A stretch of 64,000 nt of DNA from Deltaproteobacteria bacterium (GCA_013349295.1 DUZW01000005.1:54433-118432), one strand, 5' to 3'; positions 1 to 9,310 are shown, counted from the first letter of the stretch. Notes: generated by a model from the sequence alone, not told the origin. Translations and numbers: made by a program.

Positions 1-238
1 TTTTCTCCCCCGCTATTTTATCCCAGAATTGGCTTTTGTAAAAATCGCGAACCAGAGTTGACAACTCAGGATGTTGCATATCACCAGTATCAATGTAACG
101 CCAACCTGCCCAATTAGGGTGCGAGTTGCGCGCAATTCCGGCGTATGTTTGACCGCCATGATCTCCATGAACATTGACTAATCGGTACCCACCCTCGTTT
201 TGAATCATTATCTCGAAAGCCGGATCAAAATTCGCCAT
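1..238 (-). CDS. Glycoside hydrolase 108-type lysozyme, N-terminal part (cut by window edge)
   Basis: The reverse-strand frame starts with ATG at 238 behind an AGGAG site and runs off the left edge, so only about 79 residues are visible. The start reads MANFDPAFEIMIQNEGGYRL, and a conserved-looking GGQTYAGIARNSHPNW follows. An E-G-G-Y motif near residue 15, then a GG-x-T-x-x-GI segment, is the signature of GH108 N-acetylmuramidase-like proteins (DUF847), where the Glu is catalytic. Such enzymes cut peptidoglycan and are often phage endolysins or phage-derived secretion aids. No signal peptide is visible. The C-terminal peptidoglycan-binding half cannot be judged. The family call is from memory of the motif. 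Confidence 0.75.
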   Translation of the reverse strand, partial: MANFDPAFEIMIQNEGGYRLVNVHGDHGGQTYAGIARNSHPNWAGWRYIDTGDMQHPELSTLVRDFYKSQFWDKIAGEK

Positions 239-262
239 CTCGATTCTCCTTTATTATTATTT

Positions 263-508
263 TCATGAACCTATGATCGTCCGCTGGATTGAGACAACCA
301 CACCTCTAAAATACCTCCCGGCAGTTTCTTTGAGCTCCTGACCAAAACTGCGTTTTTCAAGGCTGATTGATATAGAAAGCGCTTCTCCTAATTTACAGGC
401 AAGTTCGACAGCATAAGATTTCTGGTTGTTTTGGTAATACCGCACTTCCATCGGACGGATTCGCAGAATGAAGACGGTTTGTTTTTTTTGCCGCTTCCGG
501 TCGGGCAT
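263..508 (-). CDS. Small hypothetical protein upstream of the GH108 gene
   Basis: This 81-residue frame ends about 25 bp before the GH108 start on the same strand, which would suit a short operon. The protein is basic at both ends (MPDRKRQKKQ near the start) and has no obvious membrane segment, signal peptide or cysteine motif, so it is not a recognisable holin. I do not recognise a family. The region is more AT-rich than the ispG operon beside it, which would fit a phage remnant. It could equally be a chance frame. Confidence 0.4.
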   Translation of the reverse strand: MPDRKRQKKQTVFILRIRPMEVRYYQNNQKSYAVELACKLGEALSISISLEKRSFGQELKETAGRYFRGVVVSIQRTIIGS

Positions 509-770
509 ACCTGTTTATCTGTCCAGTTTTCAGCTTGTTTCTTGCCTACCCCCACCCTCCTGCTCCATTATTTTGCCAGAAACGGCTTTATTGTCAAATA
601 TCTTCAGCTTTCCCTCTCTGATTCAGTGAGGCAGGTTGAAAAAAACGAACACTACTGACGCAACCTTGGTTTTTTTCGTGTTTTTCGTGGCAAAAAAATC
701 CCGTGCCACCTTGGCCCGCCCGACAAAAGAAGGATGCAGGAAGAGAAGCAAAAGTGTATACTCTTGCACC

Positions 771-1856
771 ATGATAATCCGTAAAAAAACACGCCAAATA
801 CAGGTGGGCAACGTAGCAGTAGGCGGCGATGCTCCCATCGCCGTGCAGTCCATGACCAATACCGACACCAGGGATGTGGAAGCCACCGTGGCCCAGATCC
901 ACCGGCTCGCCGAAGCGGGCTGCGAGATCATCCGGGTGGCGGTGCTCGATCTGGAGGCGGCTGCTGCCATCACCAAAATCCGAGAACAGATCACCATTCC
1001 ACTCATCGCCGACATCCATTTTGATGCACGGCTGGCCGTGGCCAGCATGGAGCACGGCGCCCAGGGCATCCGCATCAATCCCGGCAATCTAGGCGGCCCG
1101 GACAAGCTGGCCCGGGTAGTGGCCGCGGCCAAACAGCATCAAGTATCCATCCGGGTGGGGGTCAACTCCGGGTCGGTGGAAAAGGATATCCTGCAAAAAC
1201 ACGGGCACCCCACCCCGGACGCACTGGTGGAGAGCGCCCTGCGCAATGTGCGGCTGCTGGAGGCCCTTGATTTCCACGAGATCAAAATATCCCTCAAGTC
1301 CTCCGACGCCATGACCACGGTGGAATCCTACCGCCGCCTCGCCGGCCAGTGCAACTACCCCCTGCATCTCGGGGTCACCGAGGCGGGCGGCCTGATTGCC
1401 GGCACTGTCAAATCCAGTGTGGCCCTAGGAATTTTGTTATACGAAGGCATCGGCGACACCTTCCGCATTTCGCTCACCCGCGATCCTGTGGAGGAGATTC
1501 GGGTCGGCTTTGAGCTGCTCCGCAGTCTGCACATCCGCGAGCGGGGGCCGGAGCTGATCTCCTGCCCCACCTGCGGTCGCTGTCAGGTAAACCTCTTTGG
1601 CTTGGCCGAGCAGGTGGAACGCCATATCCAGAACATCGACACCCCCTTGAAGATCGCGGTCATGGGCTGCGTGGTCAACGGACCGGGCGAGGCCAAGGAG
1701 GCTGATATCGGGGTGGCCGGCGGCCACGGGGTCGGCATTATTTTCAAGAAAGGCCAACTGTATAAGAAGGTGGCCGAAGACAAACTTCTGGCTGTTTTCC
1801 TGGCCGAAATCGACGCGATGATCCAAGAAGCGCGCCAAACCGCGCATAATCCATAA
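771..1856 (+). CDS. ispG: 4-hydroxy-3-methylbut-2-enyl diphosphate synthase (flavodoxin/ferredoxin)
   Basis: IspG (GcpE) carries out the penultimate step of the MEP isoprenoid pathway, converting MEcPP to HMBPP with a [4Fe-4S] cluster in the cytosol. The frame is open from 636, but I choose ATG at 771 because the family begins at residues like MIIRKKTRQIQVGNVAVGG, giving 361 aa, a normal bacterial length. The N-terminal TIM barrel contains AVQSMTNTDTRD and the C-terminal domain holds the cluster ligands Cys265 and Cys268 (in SCPTCGRC) and Cys300, followed by Glu307 in NGPGEAKEADIG. An extra cysteine at 271 is not a usual ligand. proS follows after 18 bp, suggesting co-transcription. Confidence 0.96.
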   Translation: MIIRKKTRQIQVGNVAVGGDAPIAVQSMTNTDTRDVEATVAQIHRLAEAGCEIIRVAVLDLEAAAAITKIREQITIPLIADIHFDARLAVASMEHGAQGIRINPGNLGGPDKLARVVAAAKQHQVSIRVGVNSGSVEKDILQKHGHPTPDALVESALRNVRLLEALDFHEIKISLKSSDAMTTVESYRRLAGQCNYPLHLGVTEAGGLIAGTVKSSVALGILLYEGIGDTFRISLTRDPVEEIRVGFELLRSLHIRERGPELISCPTCGRCQVNLFGLAEQVERHIQNIDTPLKIAVMGCVVNGPGEAKEADIGVAGGHGVGIIFKKGQLYKKVAEDKLLAVFLAEIDAMIQEARQTAHNP

Positions 1857-1874
1857 CTGCTTACCAGGTGCCCC

Positions 1875-3599
1875 ATGCTTTTTTCCCAGCTTCTCATCCC
1901 CACCCTGAAAGAAACCCCATCCGAGGCCGAGGTGGTCAGCCACCAGCTTCTCCTGCGCGCCGGTTTTATCAGAAAACTCTCCTCCGGAATTTATTCCTAC
2001 CTGCCCCTGGGCCTTGCCGCCATCCGCAAGGTTGAACGCATTGTCCGCGAAGAGATGAACCGGGCCGGAGCCCAGGAGCTGCTTCTGCCCATGGTTCAGC
2101 CGGGCGATCTTTGGAAGGAATCGGGCCGCTGGGAAAAATATGGCCCCGAGTTGCTGCGCTTTACCGACCGGCATGGCCGGGAAAGCTGCCTCGGACCCAC
2201 CCATGAAGAGGTAATCACCGACCTGATCCGGTTCAACGTGCATTCCTACAAGGAACTTCCCCTGAACCTGTACCAGATTCAGACCAAGTTTCGGGACGAG
2301 ATCCGCCCCCGCTTCGGCCTGATGCGCGGCCGGGAGTTCATCATGAAGGATGGCTACAGCTTTGACGCCACCGAGGATGGGGCGGACACGACCTACCGGA
2401 AGATGCACGACGCCTACCACCGGATCTTCAGCCGTTGCGGCTTGGCTTTCCGCGCGGTTGAAGCGGACACCGGCACCATCGGCGGCAGCTTTTCCCATGA
2501 GTTCATGGTCCTGGCCGACACCGGCGAAGATACCATCGTGATCTGCACGGGGTGCGAATACGCGGCCAACATGGAAAAGGCCCGTTGCCAGACTCCGGAC
2601 GCTCCGGCCGCGCCGGCCCTGCTCGTCCTGGAAAAAATCGAAACCCCAGGCAAGAAAAAGGTGGCCGCAGTTACGGAATTCCTGAAGATTTCCCCCAAAC
2701 AGCTGGTCAAAACCCTGGTCTACATGGCCGAGGAGAAGCCGGTGGCGGTTCTGCTCCGCGGTGACCACGAGGTGCAGACGGTCAAGCTTGCCAACGCCTT
2801 GGGGGTGAACACCGACAACCTGCGCTTGGCAGACGACAAAGAGATCTTCGACGCCACCGGCGTGCCCAGCGGCTACCTCGGGCCCATAGACCTAAAAATC
2901 CCAGTGCTGGCGGACGAAGAACTCACCAGGATGCACAACTTCGCCATCGGCGGCAACGAAAAGAACTTTCATCTGCTCAATGCCAACCTGAACCGCGACT
3001 TTACCCCGCAAACCATCGCCGATCTGCGCCAGGTCACCAGCGAAGACCGTTGCCCGGCCTGCGGCGGCAACCTTGAGCTGACCCGCGGCATCGAGGTGGG
3101 GCACATCTTCAAGCTGGGCACCAAATACAGCGAGGCGCTTAAGGCAACCTTCCTCGACAATCAGGGCACGGAACAGCCTTTCATCATGGGCTGCTACGGC
3201 ATCGGGGTGAGCCGGACCGTGGCTGCGGCCATTGAGCAGAACCACGACAAGGACGGCATTATCTTTCCGGTGCCCATCGCGCCCTTCCAGGTCATCCTCC
3301 TGAACCTCTCACCCAAGGATGAAGCGATCACCACCGCATCCGACGAGCTGCATCGCCACTTGGAACATGCCGGACTCGAAGTTCTCCTAGATGACCGGGA
3401 TGAACGGCCGGGAAGCAAATTCAAGGACGCGGACCTCCTCGGCATCCCCTACCGGGTCATGGTCGGCAAGAGCTTCAGCGAGAAAGGACTTGTGGAGATC
3501 AGAGACCGGGCCACCGGCACCACCCTGAGTCTGCCCTTGGCCGAAGCCGGCCCTAAACTCGTCGCTCTGGTCCGCGATGCTTTGGCCCCGCCAAAATGA
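1875..3599 (+). CDS. proS: Prolyl-tRNA synthetase, bacterial type with editing insertion
   Basis: A class II aminoacyl-tRNA synthetase that charges tRNA-Pro. At 574 aa it has the standard bacterial length. It starts [19 protein letters not shown]. Motif 2 includes [20 protein letters not shown], and the region around residues 240-380 is the INS editing domain that removes mischarged alanine. The C-terminal anticodon-binding domain contains [20 protein letters not shown]. The class II motif 3 arginine lies in [13 protein letters not shown]. An AGGTG stretch precedes the ATG. It sits between ispG (18 bp) and the RelA/SpoT gene (37 bp), all on one strand, so the three are probably one operon. 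Confidence 0.97.
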   Translation: MLFSQLLIPTLKETPSEAEVVSHQLLLRAGFIRKLSSGIYSYLPLGLAAIRKVERIVREEMNRAGAQELLLPMVQPGDLWKESGRWEKYGPELLRFTDRHGRESCLGPTHEEVITDLIRFNVHSYKELPLNLYQIQTKFRDEIRPRFGLMRGREFIMKDGYSFDATEDGADTTYRKMHDAYHRIFSRCGLAFRAVEADTGTIGGSFSHEFMVLADTGEDTIVICTGCEYAANMEKARCQTPDAPAAPALLVLEKIETPGKKKVAAVTEFLKISPKQLVKTLVYMAEEKPVAVLLRGDHEVQTVKLANALGVNTDNLRLADDKEIFDATGVPSGYLGPIDLKIPVLADEELTRMHNFAIGGNEKNFHLLNANLNRDFTPQTIADLRQVTSEDRCPACGGNLELTRGIEVGHIFKLGTKYSEALKATFLDNQGTEQPFIMGCYGIGVSRTVAAAIEQNHDKDGIIFPVPIAPFQVILLNLSPKDEAITTASDELHRHLEHAGLEVLLDDRDERPGSKFKDADLLGIPYRVMVGKSFSEKGLVEIRDRATGTTLSLPLAEAGPKLVALVRDALAPPK

Positions 3600-3636
3600 C
3601 CGGGTGCAAACAAACAACCATAGCACAGCCGACCGC

Positions 3637-5793
3637 ATGGTTACGATAGAAGCAATAGTCGACCGGGCCAAGGGCTACATGCCCGAGGAAGACCTGTCCC
3701 TGCTCACCAAGGCCCATGCCTTTGCCAAGGATTTTTACACGGGCAAGCATCGCCTTTCCGGCCGGGCCTATCTGTACCATGCCCTCATGGTCACGGACAT
3801 CCTCGCGACCATGCGCCTCGATGTCCCCACCCTCTGTGCCGGCCTCCTGCACGGCGTTCTCAAGAAAGCCGACGACCTCAAGGAGACGGAAAAAAAACTC
3901 CGTGAGACCTTTGGCGATGATGTCACCAACATCGTCAAGGGCGCCACCAAAATCACCGATGTCCAGTTCAACAGCCGTCTTGCCTACCAGGCGGAGAATA
4001 TCAGGAAGATGCTCCTGGCCATGTCTTCCGATATCCGGGTTTTACTGGTCAAGCTGGCCGACCGGCTGCACGACATGCAGTCCCTACAGCATGTCGGACG
4101 CGACAAACAGCTGGAATTTGCCCAGGAAACCATGGACCTTTATGCCCCCCTGGCCAGCCGCCTGGGGATCGACTGGCTCAAACGCGAACTGGAAGACCTC
4201 TCTTTCTCATACCTTCACCCCGAGGAATACGAGGAGCTCGCCGCCAAGATCCAAACCTCCCTTGCTGATCGGGAAACCTATGTCGATGAGGTAAAAGCCC
4301 TGCTCAACCGGAAACTGACCGAGCATGGCCTCAAACAGTTTCGGGTGCTCGGTCGGCCCAAACATCTCTACAGCATCTACAAAAAACTCGTGGCCCAGAA
4401 TATCCCCTTTGAAAAGGTCTACGACAAGGTTGCCTTCCGGATCATCGTCTCTTCGGTCAAGGAGTGTTACGAGGCGCTGGGCACCATCCATTCGCTGTGG
4501 CCGCCGGTGGATGGACGCTTCAAGGATTTCATCAGCAGCCCGAAAAGCAATATGTATCAATCGCTGCACACTTCGGTGGTTGGCCTGCGCGGGGAATTCA
4601 TGGAGGTCCAGATCCGCACGGAGGAAATGGACCAGATCGCCAAGGAAGGCATTGCCGCCCACTGGGCTTACAAGGAAGGCAAGGCCATCACCTCCAAGGA
4701 CGCCAAGCTTTTCAAATGGCTCAAACAGCTGGTGCATACCCTTCAGGAACTGGAAGACCCCAGGGAATTTCTTGATGCGGTCAAGGGCGAACTCTACGAA
4801 GAAGAAATTTTCGTCCTGACCCCCACCGGCGAGGTAAAACAATTCCCCAAGGGAAGCACCCCCATCGATTTTGCCTACAGCATCCACACCGAAGTAGGCA
4901 ATCGTTGCACCGGCGCCAAGATCAACGGACTCATCACCCAGCTCAAAACCCAGCTCAAAAACGGCGATCTGGTCGAAATTATCACCTCGCCCAAACAGAA
5001 ACCAAACCGCGCCTGGCTCGGCCTTGTCAAAACCGCACGGGCCAAAAGCCGGATCCGCCAGTGGCTCAATCAGGAAGAGCGGGAAAAGAACTTGCTGGTT
5101 GGCAGGGAGATCTGCGAGCGAGAGCTGAAACGGCACAACTTCAGTCTGAAAAAACTGATCAAGACCGGTCATCTCAAGGAACTCCTCAAGACCATTGCCT
5201 GCAACTCTCTCGATGACCTCATGCGCCGTGTCGGTTCGGGGAAGATGACGGTTCAAGCGCTCATCAACGAGTTGCAACCCCAGGAAATCCGGGAAACCTT
5301 ACCCGAGGATATTGTCCAAGAGCCTACCCCGCACAAGGGTGGGAAAAAGCGGGACAGGGATAATGTCATCGTGGTGAGCGGCGCGGACAATGTGCTCACC
5401 AAGATCAGCCATTGCTGCATGCCGGTGCCGGGAGACGAGATAGTGGGATTCATTACTTCAGGCCGAGGCATTTCGGTGCACAAGGCCTCCTGCCCCAACC
5501 TGACCGCCTCGGACCAGCAACGCCTTATCGCCGTCAACTGGGCCGAGGACATCAAGGCCAGCCACCGGGCCCAAATCCTGGTTATAGCCCGCGACCAGAA
5601 AGGATTGCTGGCCTCGCTCAGCAATGCGATCAGCTATGACGACGCAAACATTCTCACCCTTGAAGCCACAACCTCGACCGGCGGAATCGCCAAAATCTCC
5701 ATAGTCGTTGAAATCAACAGCAGAGAACATCTCTTGCGCCTGCTGCAGCATGTGCAGCAGGTTGATGGCGTTCTGGAGGCCAGAAGGAACTGA
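3637..5793 (+). CDS. RelA/SpoT-family (p)ppGpp synthetase with degenerate hydrolase domain
   Basis: A long RelA/SpoT homologue of 718 aa. The start at 3637 matches the family (MVTIEAIVDRAKGYMPEEDL), although the frame is open back to 3577 inside proS. Order: HD domain (about 20-190), synthetase (about 230-350), TGS (about 385-445), ACT near the C-terminus (about 640-718). In active hydrolases the metal motif reads HDxxED. Here it is His72-Gly73-Val-Leu-Lys76-Lys77, and the later RLHN motif reads RLHD (Asp146). His48 is kept. These changes should abolish ppGpp hydrolysis. The synthetase keeps RFKD at 294-297 and YQSLHT, but the usual Asn-Gly is Asn305-Met306. It is probably a synthetase-only stringent-response enzyme; a separate hydrolase would be needed elsewhere. 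Confidence 0.93.
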   Translation: MVTIEAIVDRAKGYMPEEDLSLLTKAHAFAKDFYTGKHRLSGRAYLYHALMVTDILATMRLDVPTLCAGLLHGVLKKADDLKETEKKLRETFGDDVTNIVKGATKITDVQFNSRLAYQAENIRKMLLAMSSDIRVLLVKLADRLHDMQSLQHVGRDKQLEFAQETMDLYAPLASRLGIDWLKRELEDLSFSYLHPEEYEELAAKIQTSLADRETYVDEVKALLNRKLTEHGLKQFRVLGRPKHLYSIYKKLVAQNIPFEKVYDKVAFRIIVSSVKECYEALGTIHSLWPPVDGRFKDFISSPKSNMYQSLHTSVVGLRGEFMEVQIRTEEMDQIAKEGIAAHWAYKEGKAITSKDAKLFKWLKQLVHTLQELEDPREFLDAVKGELYEEEIFVLTPTGEVKQFPKGSTPIDFAYSIHTEVGNRCTGAKINGLITQLKTQLKNGDLVEIITSPKQKPNRAWLGLVKTARAKSRIRQWLNQEEREKNLLVGREICERELKRHNFSLKKLIKTGHLKELLKTIACNSLDDLMRRVGSGKMTVQALINELQPQEIRETLPEDIVQEPTPHKGGKKRDRDNVIVVSGADNVLTKISHCCMPVPGDEIVGFITSGRGISVHKASCPNLTASDQQRLIAVNWAEDIKASHRAQILVIARDQKGLLASLSNAISYDDANILTLEATTSTGGIAKISIVVEINSREHLLRLLQHVQQVDGVLEARRN

Positions 5794-5887
5794 GGAGTTT
5801 TAGCGAAGAATAAGCTTGGTGAAACGGAAGGATCGGCAGGGAGCGCCGGAAACACTGCCCGAACCATGCCGGCGTTACCCACAAAAA

Positions 5888-5920
5888 AAGCCCCGACATC
5901 TTTAAAAGAAGCCGGGGCGG
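5888..5920 (-). terminator. Rho-independent terminator of rpmB
   Basis: Read on the minus strand, a GC-rich stem (GCCCCGGC paired with GTCGGGGC around a short AT-rich loop) is followed by a run of seven T. It lies just 3' of rpmB and about 95 bp past the convergent RelA/SpoT gene, so it may also limit antisense read-through. Confidence 0.8.
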
Positions 5921-5944
5921 GCAATACCTATTTCAAAAAATAAT

Positions 5945-6139
5945 TCAGGCAGGCTTTACGACGGATCCGGAACGAATGCAACGGGTGCAAACACGGACAT
6001 GGATGCCGTTACCACCGGAGGTGGCCATTCTTACCCGCTGAAGATTCGGCAGCCAACGCCTTCTGTTCTTGTTGTTCGCATGGCTGACATTGTTGCCGGT
6101 GGTAGGTCCTTTTCCACAAATCGCACATTTTTTCGACAT
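5945..6139 (-). CDS. rpmB: 50S ribosomal protein L28
   Basis: A 64-aa large-subunit ribosomal protein. It starts [20 protein letters not shown] and contains [15 protein letters not shown], both typical of L28. Paired cysteines CAIC near the N-terminus and CTRC near the C-terminus show the zinc-binding form of L28. It is monocistronic, convergent with the RelA/SpoT gene, with a strong sigma-70-type promoter about 100 bp upstream and a terminator just after the stop codon. Confidence 0.96.
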   Translation of the reverse strand: MSKKCAICGKGPTTGNNVSHANNKNRRRWLPNLQRVRMATSGGNGIHVRVCTRCIRSGSVVKPA

Positions 6140-6594
6140 GACAAAACTCCTTTAAAAAACCGCGCCAGCGGGCATTTTGAAATCATTATCTAGCGACAGC
6201 CTGTTTCCTTCCGGCCCGGCCACTATTTAAAGAGGAAAATTTATACACCTTCTCCCTGCACTTGACAAGTATTTTGTTCTATTTTTTGTGCAAGCGCAAA
6301 AAAAACACAACTCGGCAAAAAAAACCGGAACATACATGGGGAAGCGGTGTCATTTTACAAACAGGAGCAGCTGCCGCCTTTCCCGTTTCCCATCGACAGA
6401 CAAGGCATAGCACAAAAACTCACCTGCAGGTCGGCATCCCCGGCTCACGGGGGAATTTTTCATTGACAGGCCAAGGCAAACAAGAGTAGAGATTACAGAC
6501 AATTACCCAACGGGGTTACCTTGCCGCCAAGACAGTACCATCTGTCTTTTCCACAATCCCTTAATTCAAAAACAACCTCGCTCACAAGGCTAAC
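6140..6594. other. Intergenic region between divergent rpmB and resB
   Basis: About 455 bp without a convincing gene. It holds the rpmB promoter on the minus strand and, on the plus strand, a TTGACA at 6463-6468 that could be part of the resB promoter, although the -10 is poor. A 75-codon plus-strand frame at 6262 has low-complexity Lys/Thr content and no ribosome site, and I do not call it. Confidence 0.5.
6240..6268 (-). promoter_or_regulatory. Probable rpmB promoter
   Basis: On the minus strand TTGTCA is followed by a 17-bp spacer and TATAAA, one mismatch from consensus in each box. It faces rpmB and would give a leader of roughly 95 nt, a length at which ribosomal-protein autoregulation could occur, though I see no specific fold. 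Confidence 0.65.
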
Positions 6595-7953
6595 ATGAAA
6601 AAATCAGACAACATGGTGTGGCGTTTTTTCGCCTCCGTCAGACTTGCTCTTTTCTCCCTGCTGATCCTGGCCACGACCTCCATCATCGGCACGCTTATCC
6701 CCCAAAAGAATCCGCCCGAATTCTACATCAATTCCTTTGGTCAGCGCACCGCCCAGTTTTTTCAACTGCTCGATGTCTCGGACATGTATAATTCATGGTG
6801 GTTTATCACTCTGCTTTTACTGTTCAGCGTCAACCTCATCGTCTGCACCATCGACCGGTTGCCCAACGTTTGGCAGATGGTGGTGATGAACAACCTTGAC
6901 ACCGAGCCTGAACGGCTGGAAAAAATGCCGAGCCGTCAAGTATTCCACGCCCACGGCGACGCCCAAGCCCTTGCGGAACTCGCCACCGCTCTTCTGACAA
7001 AAAACGGATGGAAAACCCGGCAGGGGAATAAGCCAAGCGGCTTGCTCCTGTTTTCCCAAAAAAATGCCTGGAGTCGCCTGGGTGTCTATGCCGTTCACTT
7101 GAGTATCCTCATCATTTTTGCCGGAGCAATCATCGGCTCCTTGTTCGGGTTCAAGGCAGGTCTCATGATCCCGGAGGGGAGATCTTCCGACACCGTATAC
7201 GAAACCGGCACCGGCAAACCCATCCCCCTGGGCTTTACCTTGCAATGCGAGGACTTTAATGTTTCTTTTTACGCGGACGGAAACACCCCGAAAGAATTTC
7301 GCTCCACACTTAAAGTTATAGACGGCTCTGGCAAGGAAACGCCTTTCACCAAGAATATCATTGTCAACGATCCCCTGAACTATAAAGGCATAACCTTTTA
7401 TCAGTCCAGCTACGAACCCATGCAGGGATTCAACATCAACATCACCAACAAGGCCACCAACGCCAAAAAGTTTTTCCAAATTCCCATCGGCCAGAAAATC
7501 CACTGGGAAGAGACCAACATCGATTTCGGCATCATCAACCAGGAAGTCCGCAGCCGCATGGGAGATGTCAGCAAGCTGAAGATCTGGTTTTCCGATGGCC
7601 AGGGCGAACCCAGCATCTTCTGGATGGAGAACAACGCAACTCAGACCATTTCCAGCCCGACGGCCGCATATGATTTCCAGGCAAGCCAGGTGTACGCCAC
7701 CGGTCTCCAGGTGGCAAAGGACCCGGGCGTCTGGACCGTCTATGCCGGGTGCACTCTCATGCTGATAGGCCTCTACGTTGCTTTCTTTCTTTCGCACCGA
7801 AGAGTTTGGGTATATATTGTTCGGGAAGAGGCTGCTGACCGCTGCCGAATAGTGGTTTGCGGCGCGACCAACAAAAACAAGATCGCCTTTGATAAAGAAT
7901 TTGCCGCCCTTGTCGAGTGTTTCACACACGACTCCACGTTTCATAACGCTTAA
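6595..7953 (+). CDS. resB: ResB/Ccs1-family cytochrome c maturation protein
   Basis: ResB is the partner of CcsA in system II cytochrome c biogenesis, which moves haem across the membrane and joins it to CxxCH motifs outside. The 452-aa protein has membrane segments near residues 13-32 (ending ATTSIIGTLIPQ), 62-85, 160-185 and 380-405, and a large periplasmic domain between the last two, the ResB layout. The phrase DPLNYKGITFYQSSYEPMQG is characteristic of the family. ATG at 6595 follows an AAGG site. ccsA begins 9 bp after its stop, so the two are translated from one message, and a c-type cytochrome lies directly downstream. Confidence 0.92.
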   Translation: MKKSDNMVWRFFASVRLALFSLLILATTSIIGTLIPQKNPPEFYINSFGQRTAQFFQLLDVSDMYNSWWFITLLLLFSVNLIVCTIDRLPNVWQMVVMNNLDTEPERLEKMPSRQVFHAHGDAQALAELATALLTKNGWKTRQGNKPSGLLLFSQKNAWSRLGVYAVHLSILIIFAGAIIGSLFGFKAGLMIPEGRSSDTVYETGTGKPIPLGFTLQCEDFNVSFYADGNTPKEFRSTLKVIDGSGKETPFTKNIIVNDPLNYKGITFYQSSYEPMQGFNINITNKATNAKKFFQIPIGQKIHWEETNIDFGIINQEVRSRMGDVSKLKIWFSDGQGEPSIFWMENNATQTISSPTAAYDFQASQVYATGLQVAKDPGVWTVYAGCTLMLIGLYVAFFLSHRRVWVYIVREEAADRCRIVVCGATNKNKIAFDKEFAALVECFTHDSTFHNA

Positions 7954-7962
7954 GGATAAACC

Positions 7963-8799
7963 ATGAACAGTTCACAACTCCTGGGCATTACAACGTTTGC
8001 CTATCTTCTCTCTGCAATTCTCTACATTGCAATTTTTGTCTTCAGGGCAAAAAAACTTGGCCTCTTCGCCACGCTGATTACCGCCTTCGCGTTCCTGATC
8101 AACACCGCCGGTATCGGTCTGCGCTGGTACGAATCGCACCAGATGGGGATCGGTTACGCGCCCCTTTCCAACATGTACGAATCCCTGGTGTTTTTTGCCT
8201 GGTCCATCGCCATCGTCTATCTCTTCATGGAAATACGCTACAAAAACCGTGTACTCGGTGCGTTTTCCATGCCCTTTGCTGCCCTGGCCATGATCTTGGC
8301 TGGTCTCAAGAATCCGGATATCAAACCGCTCATCCCGGCCTTGCAGAGCAACTGGCTCATCGCCCATGTTATCACCTGCTTTATCGGTTATGCCGCCTTT
8401 GCGGTTGCCAGCGGCATGGGGGTCATGTACCTGGTCAAGGATCGAAGGACGGACAAGACTGCTGGCCCTCTCATCGCCTCCCTCCCTGACCTCAAGGCGA
8501 TCGACGATATCATTCACAAGACCATCCTCTTCGGATTCCTCTGGCTTTCCGCGGGGATCATCAGCGGCGCCGTCTGGGCGAATTCTGCTTGGGGAACCTA
8601 CTGGAGCTGGGACCCGAAGGAAACTTGGTCGCTGATTACCTGGTTTATCTACGCGGCAACCCTCCATGCCCGATTCACCAGGGGATGGGGAGGCCGCCGC
8701 ATCGCCTGGCTGGCCATCGGCGGCTTTGTCTCGGTGATGTTCACCTACTATGGGGTCAATTATCTGCTTTCCGGTCTGCACAGTTACGGTGGCCGCTGA
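7963..8799 (+). CDS. ccsA: CcsA/CcsB-type haem handling protein (system II cytochrome c synthase)
   Basis: Integral membrane subunit of the system II cytochrome c synthase, 278 aa with about eight hydrophobic segments. The haem-binding WWD signature appears as WGTYWSWDPKETWSLITW near residue 210, followed by a conserved His in LHARFTRGW. An AAGGA site precedes the ATG. It is coupled to resB (9-bp gap). Together they mature exported cytochromes such as the triheme proteins at 8953 and 11535. Nitrite reductase-type NrfE/CcmF proteins share the WWD motif, but length and the ResB partner favour CcsA. Confidence 0.94.
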   Translation: MNSSQLLGITTFAYLLSAILYIAIFVFRAKKLGLFATLITAFAFLINTAGIGLRWYESHQMGIGYAPLSNMYESLVFFAWSIAIVYLFMEIRYKNRVLGAFSMPFAALAMILAGLKNPDIKPLIPALQSNWLIAHVITCFIGYAAFAVASGMGVMYLVKDRRTDKTAGPLIASLPDLKAIDDIIHKTILFGFLWLSAGIISGAVWANSAWGTYWSWDPKETWSLITWFIYAATLHARFTRGWGGRRIAWLAIGGFVSVMFTYYGVNYLLSGLHSYGGR

Positions 8800-8854
8800 T
8801 TCACCGACCATTGGGAACACAACACGCAGCATCGGCCCAGGGTATTCTTCCTGC

Positions 8855-8883
8855 TTGACAAGGCTTGGCAAGTGGGTTTAAAA
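8855..8883 (+). promoter_or_regulatory. Probable promoter of the c7 cytochrome gene
   Basis: TTGACA at 8855-8860, a 17-bp spacer, and TTAAAA at 8878-8883. It lies about 70 bp before the cytochrome start, so the cytochrome can be expressed at a higher level than the resB-ccsA message. Confidence 0.5.
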
Positions 8884-8952
8884 ACAAGACTTGAAAGTAA
8901 ACGGGGATTCAAAAACCCATTTTTAAACCAACCGTATTAAGGGAGAAGAACA

Positions 8953-9255
8953 ATGAAGAAAAGCATTATCTGTTCCGCGGCCTTCGCACTTGTTTTCGGT
9001 TTTGCTGTTGCCGGCAACGCTCTCGCCGCAGACAAAGGTCCCGCCGATATCACCCTGAAAACCGAAGCAGGCAAGAAACCCGCTGTATTTCCCCATGCCA
9101 AGCATCAGGCAAAAACTGAATGTGATGCCTGCCACAAGAGCGCAGATTTCCCGGCTGACAAAAAGTGGAACATGAAGAATGGTCACGCTCTCTGTCAGGG
9201 TTGCCACAAAGCCAAGAATCAGGGCCCGACAAAATGTGACGGTTGCCATAAATAA
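8953..9255 (+). CDS. Small triheme cytochrome c (c7/c3 class)
   Basis: A 100-aa periplasmic electron carrier. A Sec signal peptide (MKKSIICSAAFALVFGFAVA, ending GNALA about residue 25) is followed by three haem motifs CDACH, CQGCH and CDGCH, with upstream His in FPHAKHQ as distal ligands. Size and spacing match the triheme cytochrome c7 (PpcA-like) and short class III cytochromes of delta-proteobacteria. It follows ccsA with its own promoter and a strong terminator. It probably shuttles electrons between periplasmic hydrogenases or dehydrogenases and membrane quinone complexes. Confidence 0.92.
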   Translation: MKKSIICSAAFALVFGFAVAGNALAADKGPADITLKTEAGKKPAVFPHAKHQAKTECDACHKSADFPADKKWNMKNGHALCQGCHKAKNQGPTKCDGCHK

Positions 9256-9271
9256 GTTGATTGTTTCATAG

Positions 9272-9310
9272 CAAAAAAAAAGCTGCTCATTCGAGCAGCT
9301 TTTTTTTTGC
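9272..9310 (+). terminator. Bidirectional Rho-independent terminator
   Basis: AGCTGCTC at 9281-9288 pairs perfectly with GAGCAGCT at 9293-9300 around a four-base loop, with nine A before and a long T run after. It ends the c7 cytochrome transcript and can also act on transcripts arriving from the MerR gene side. Confidence 0.92.

Noticed and set aside
660..700. TTTTTCGTG-type runs before ispG and before pstA (about 54160)
   Set aside because: Similar short T-rich runs, but too short and simple to call a repeat family from two examples.
1437..2768. 443-codon minus-strand open frame across ispG and proS
   Set aside because: It is antisense to two certain genes and arises from the GC-rich codon usage; its protein has no recognisable domain.
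5400..5793. Possible separate gene for the C-terminal ACT region of the RelA/SpoT homologue
   Set aside because: The frame is continuous with the synthetase and TGS domains, the normal long-Rel layout.
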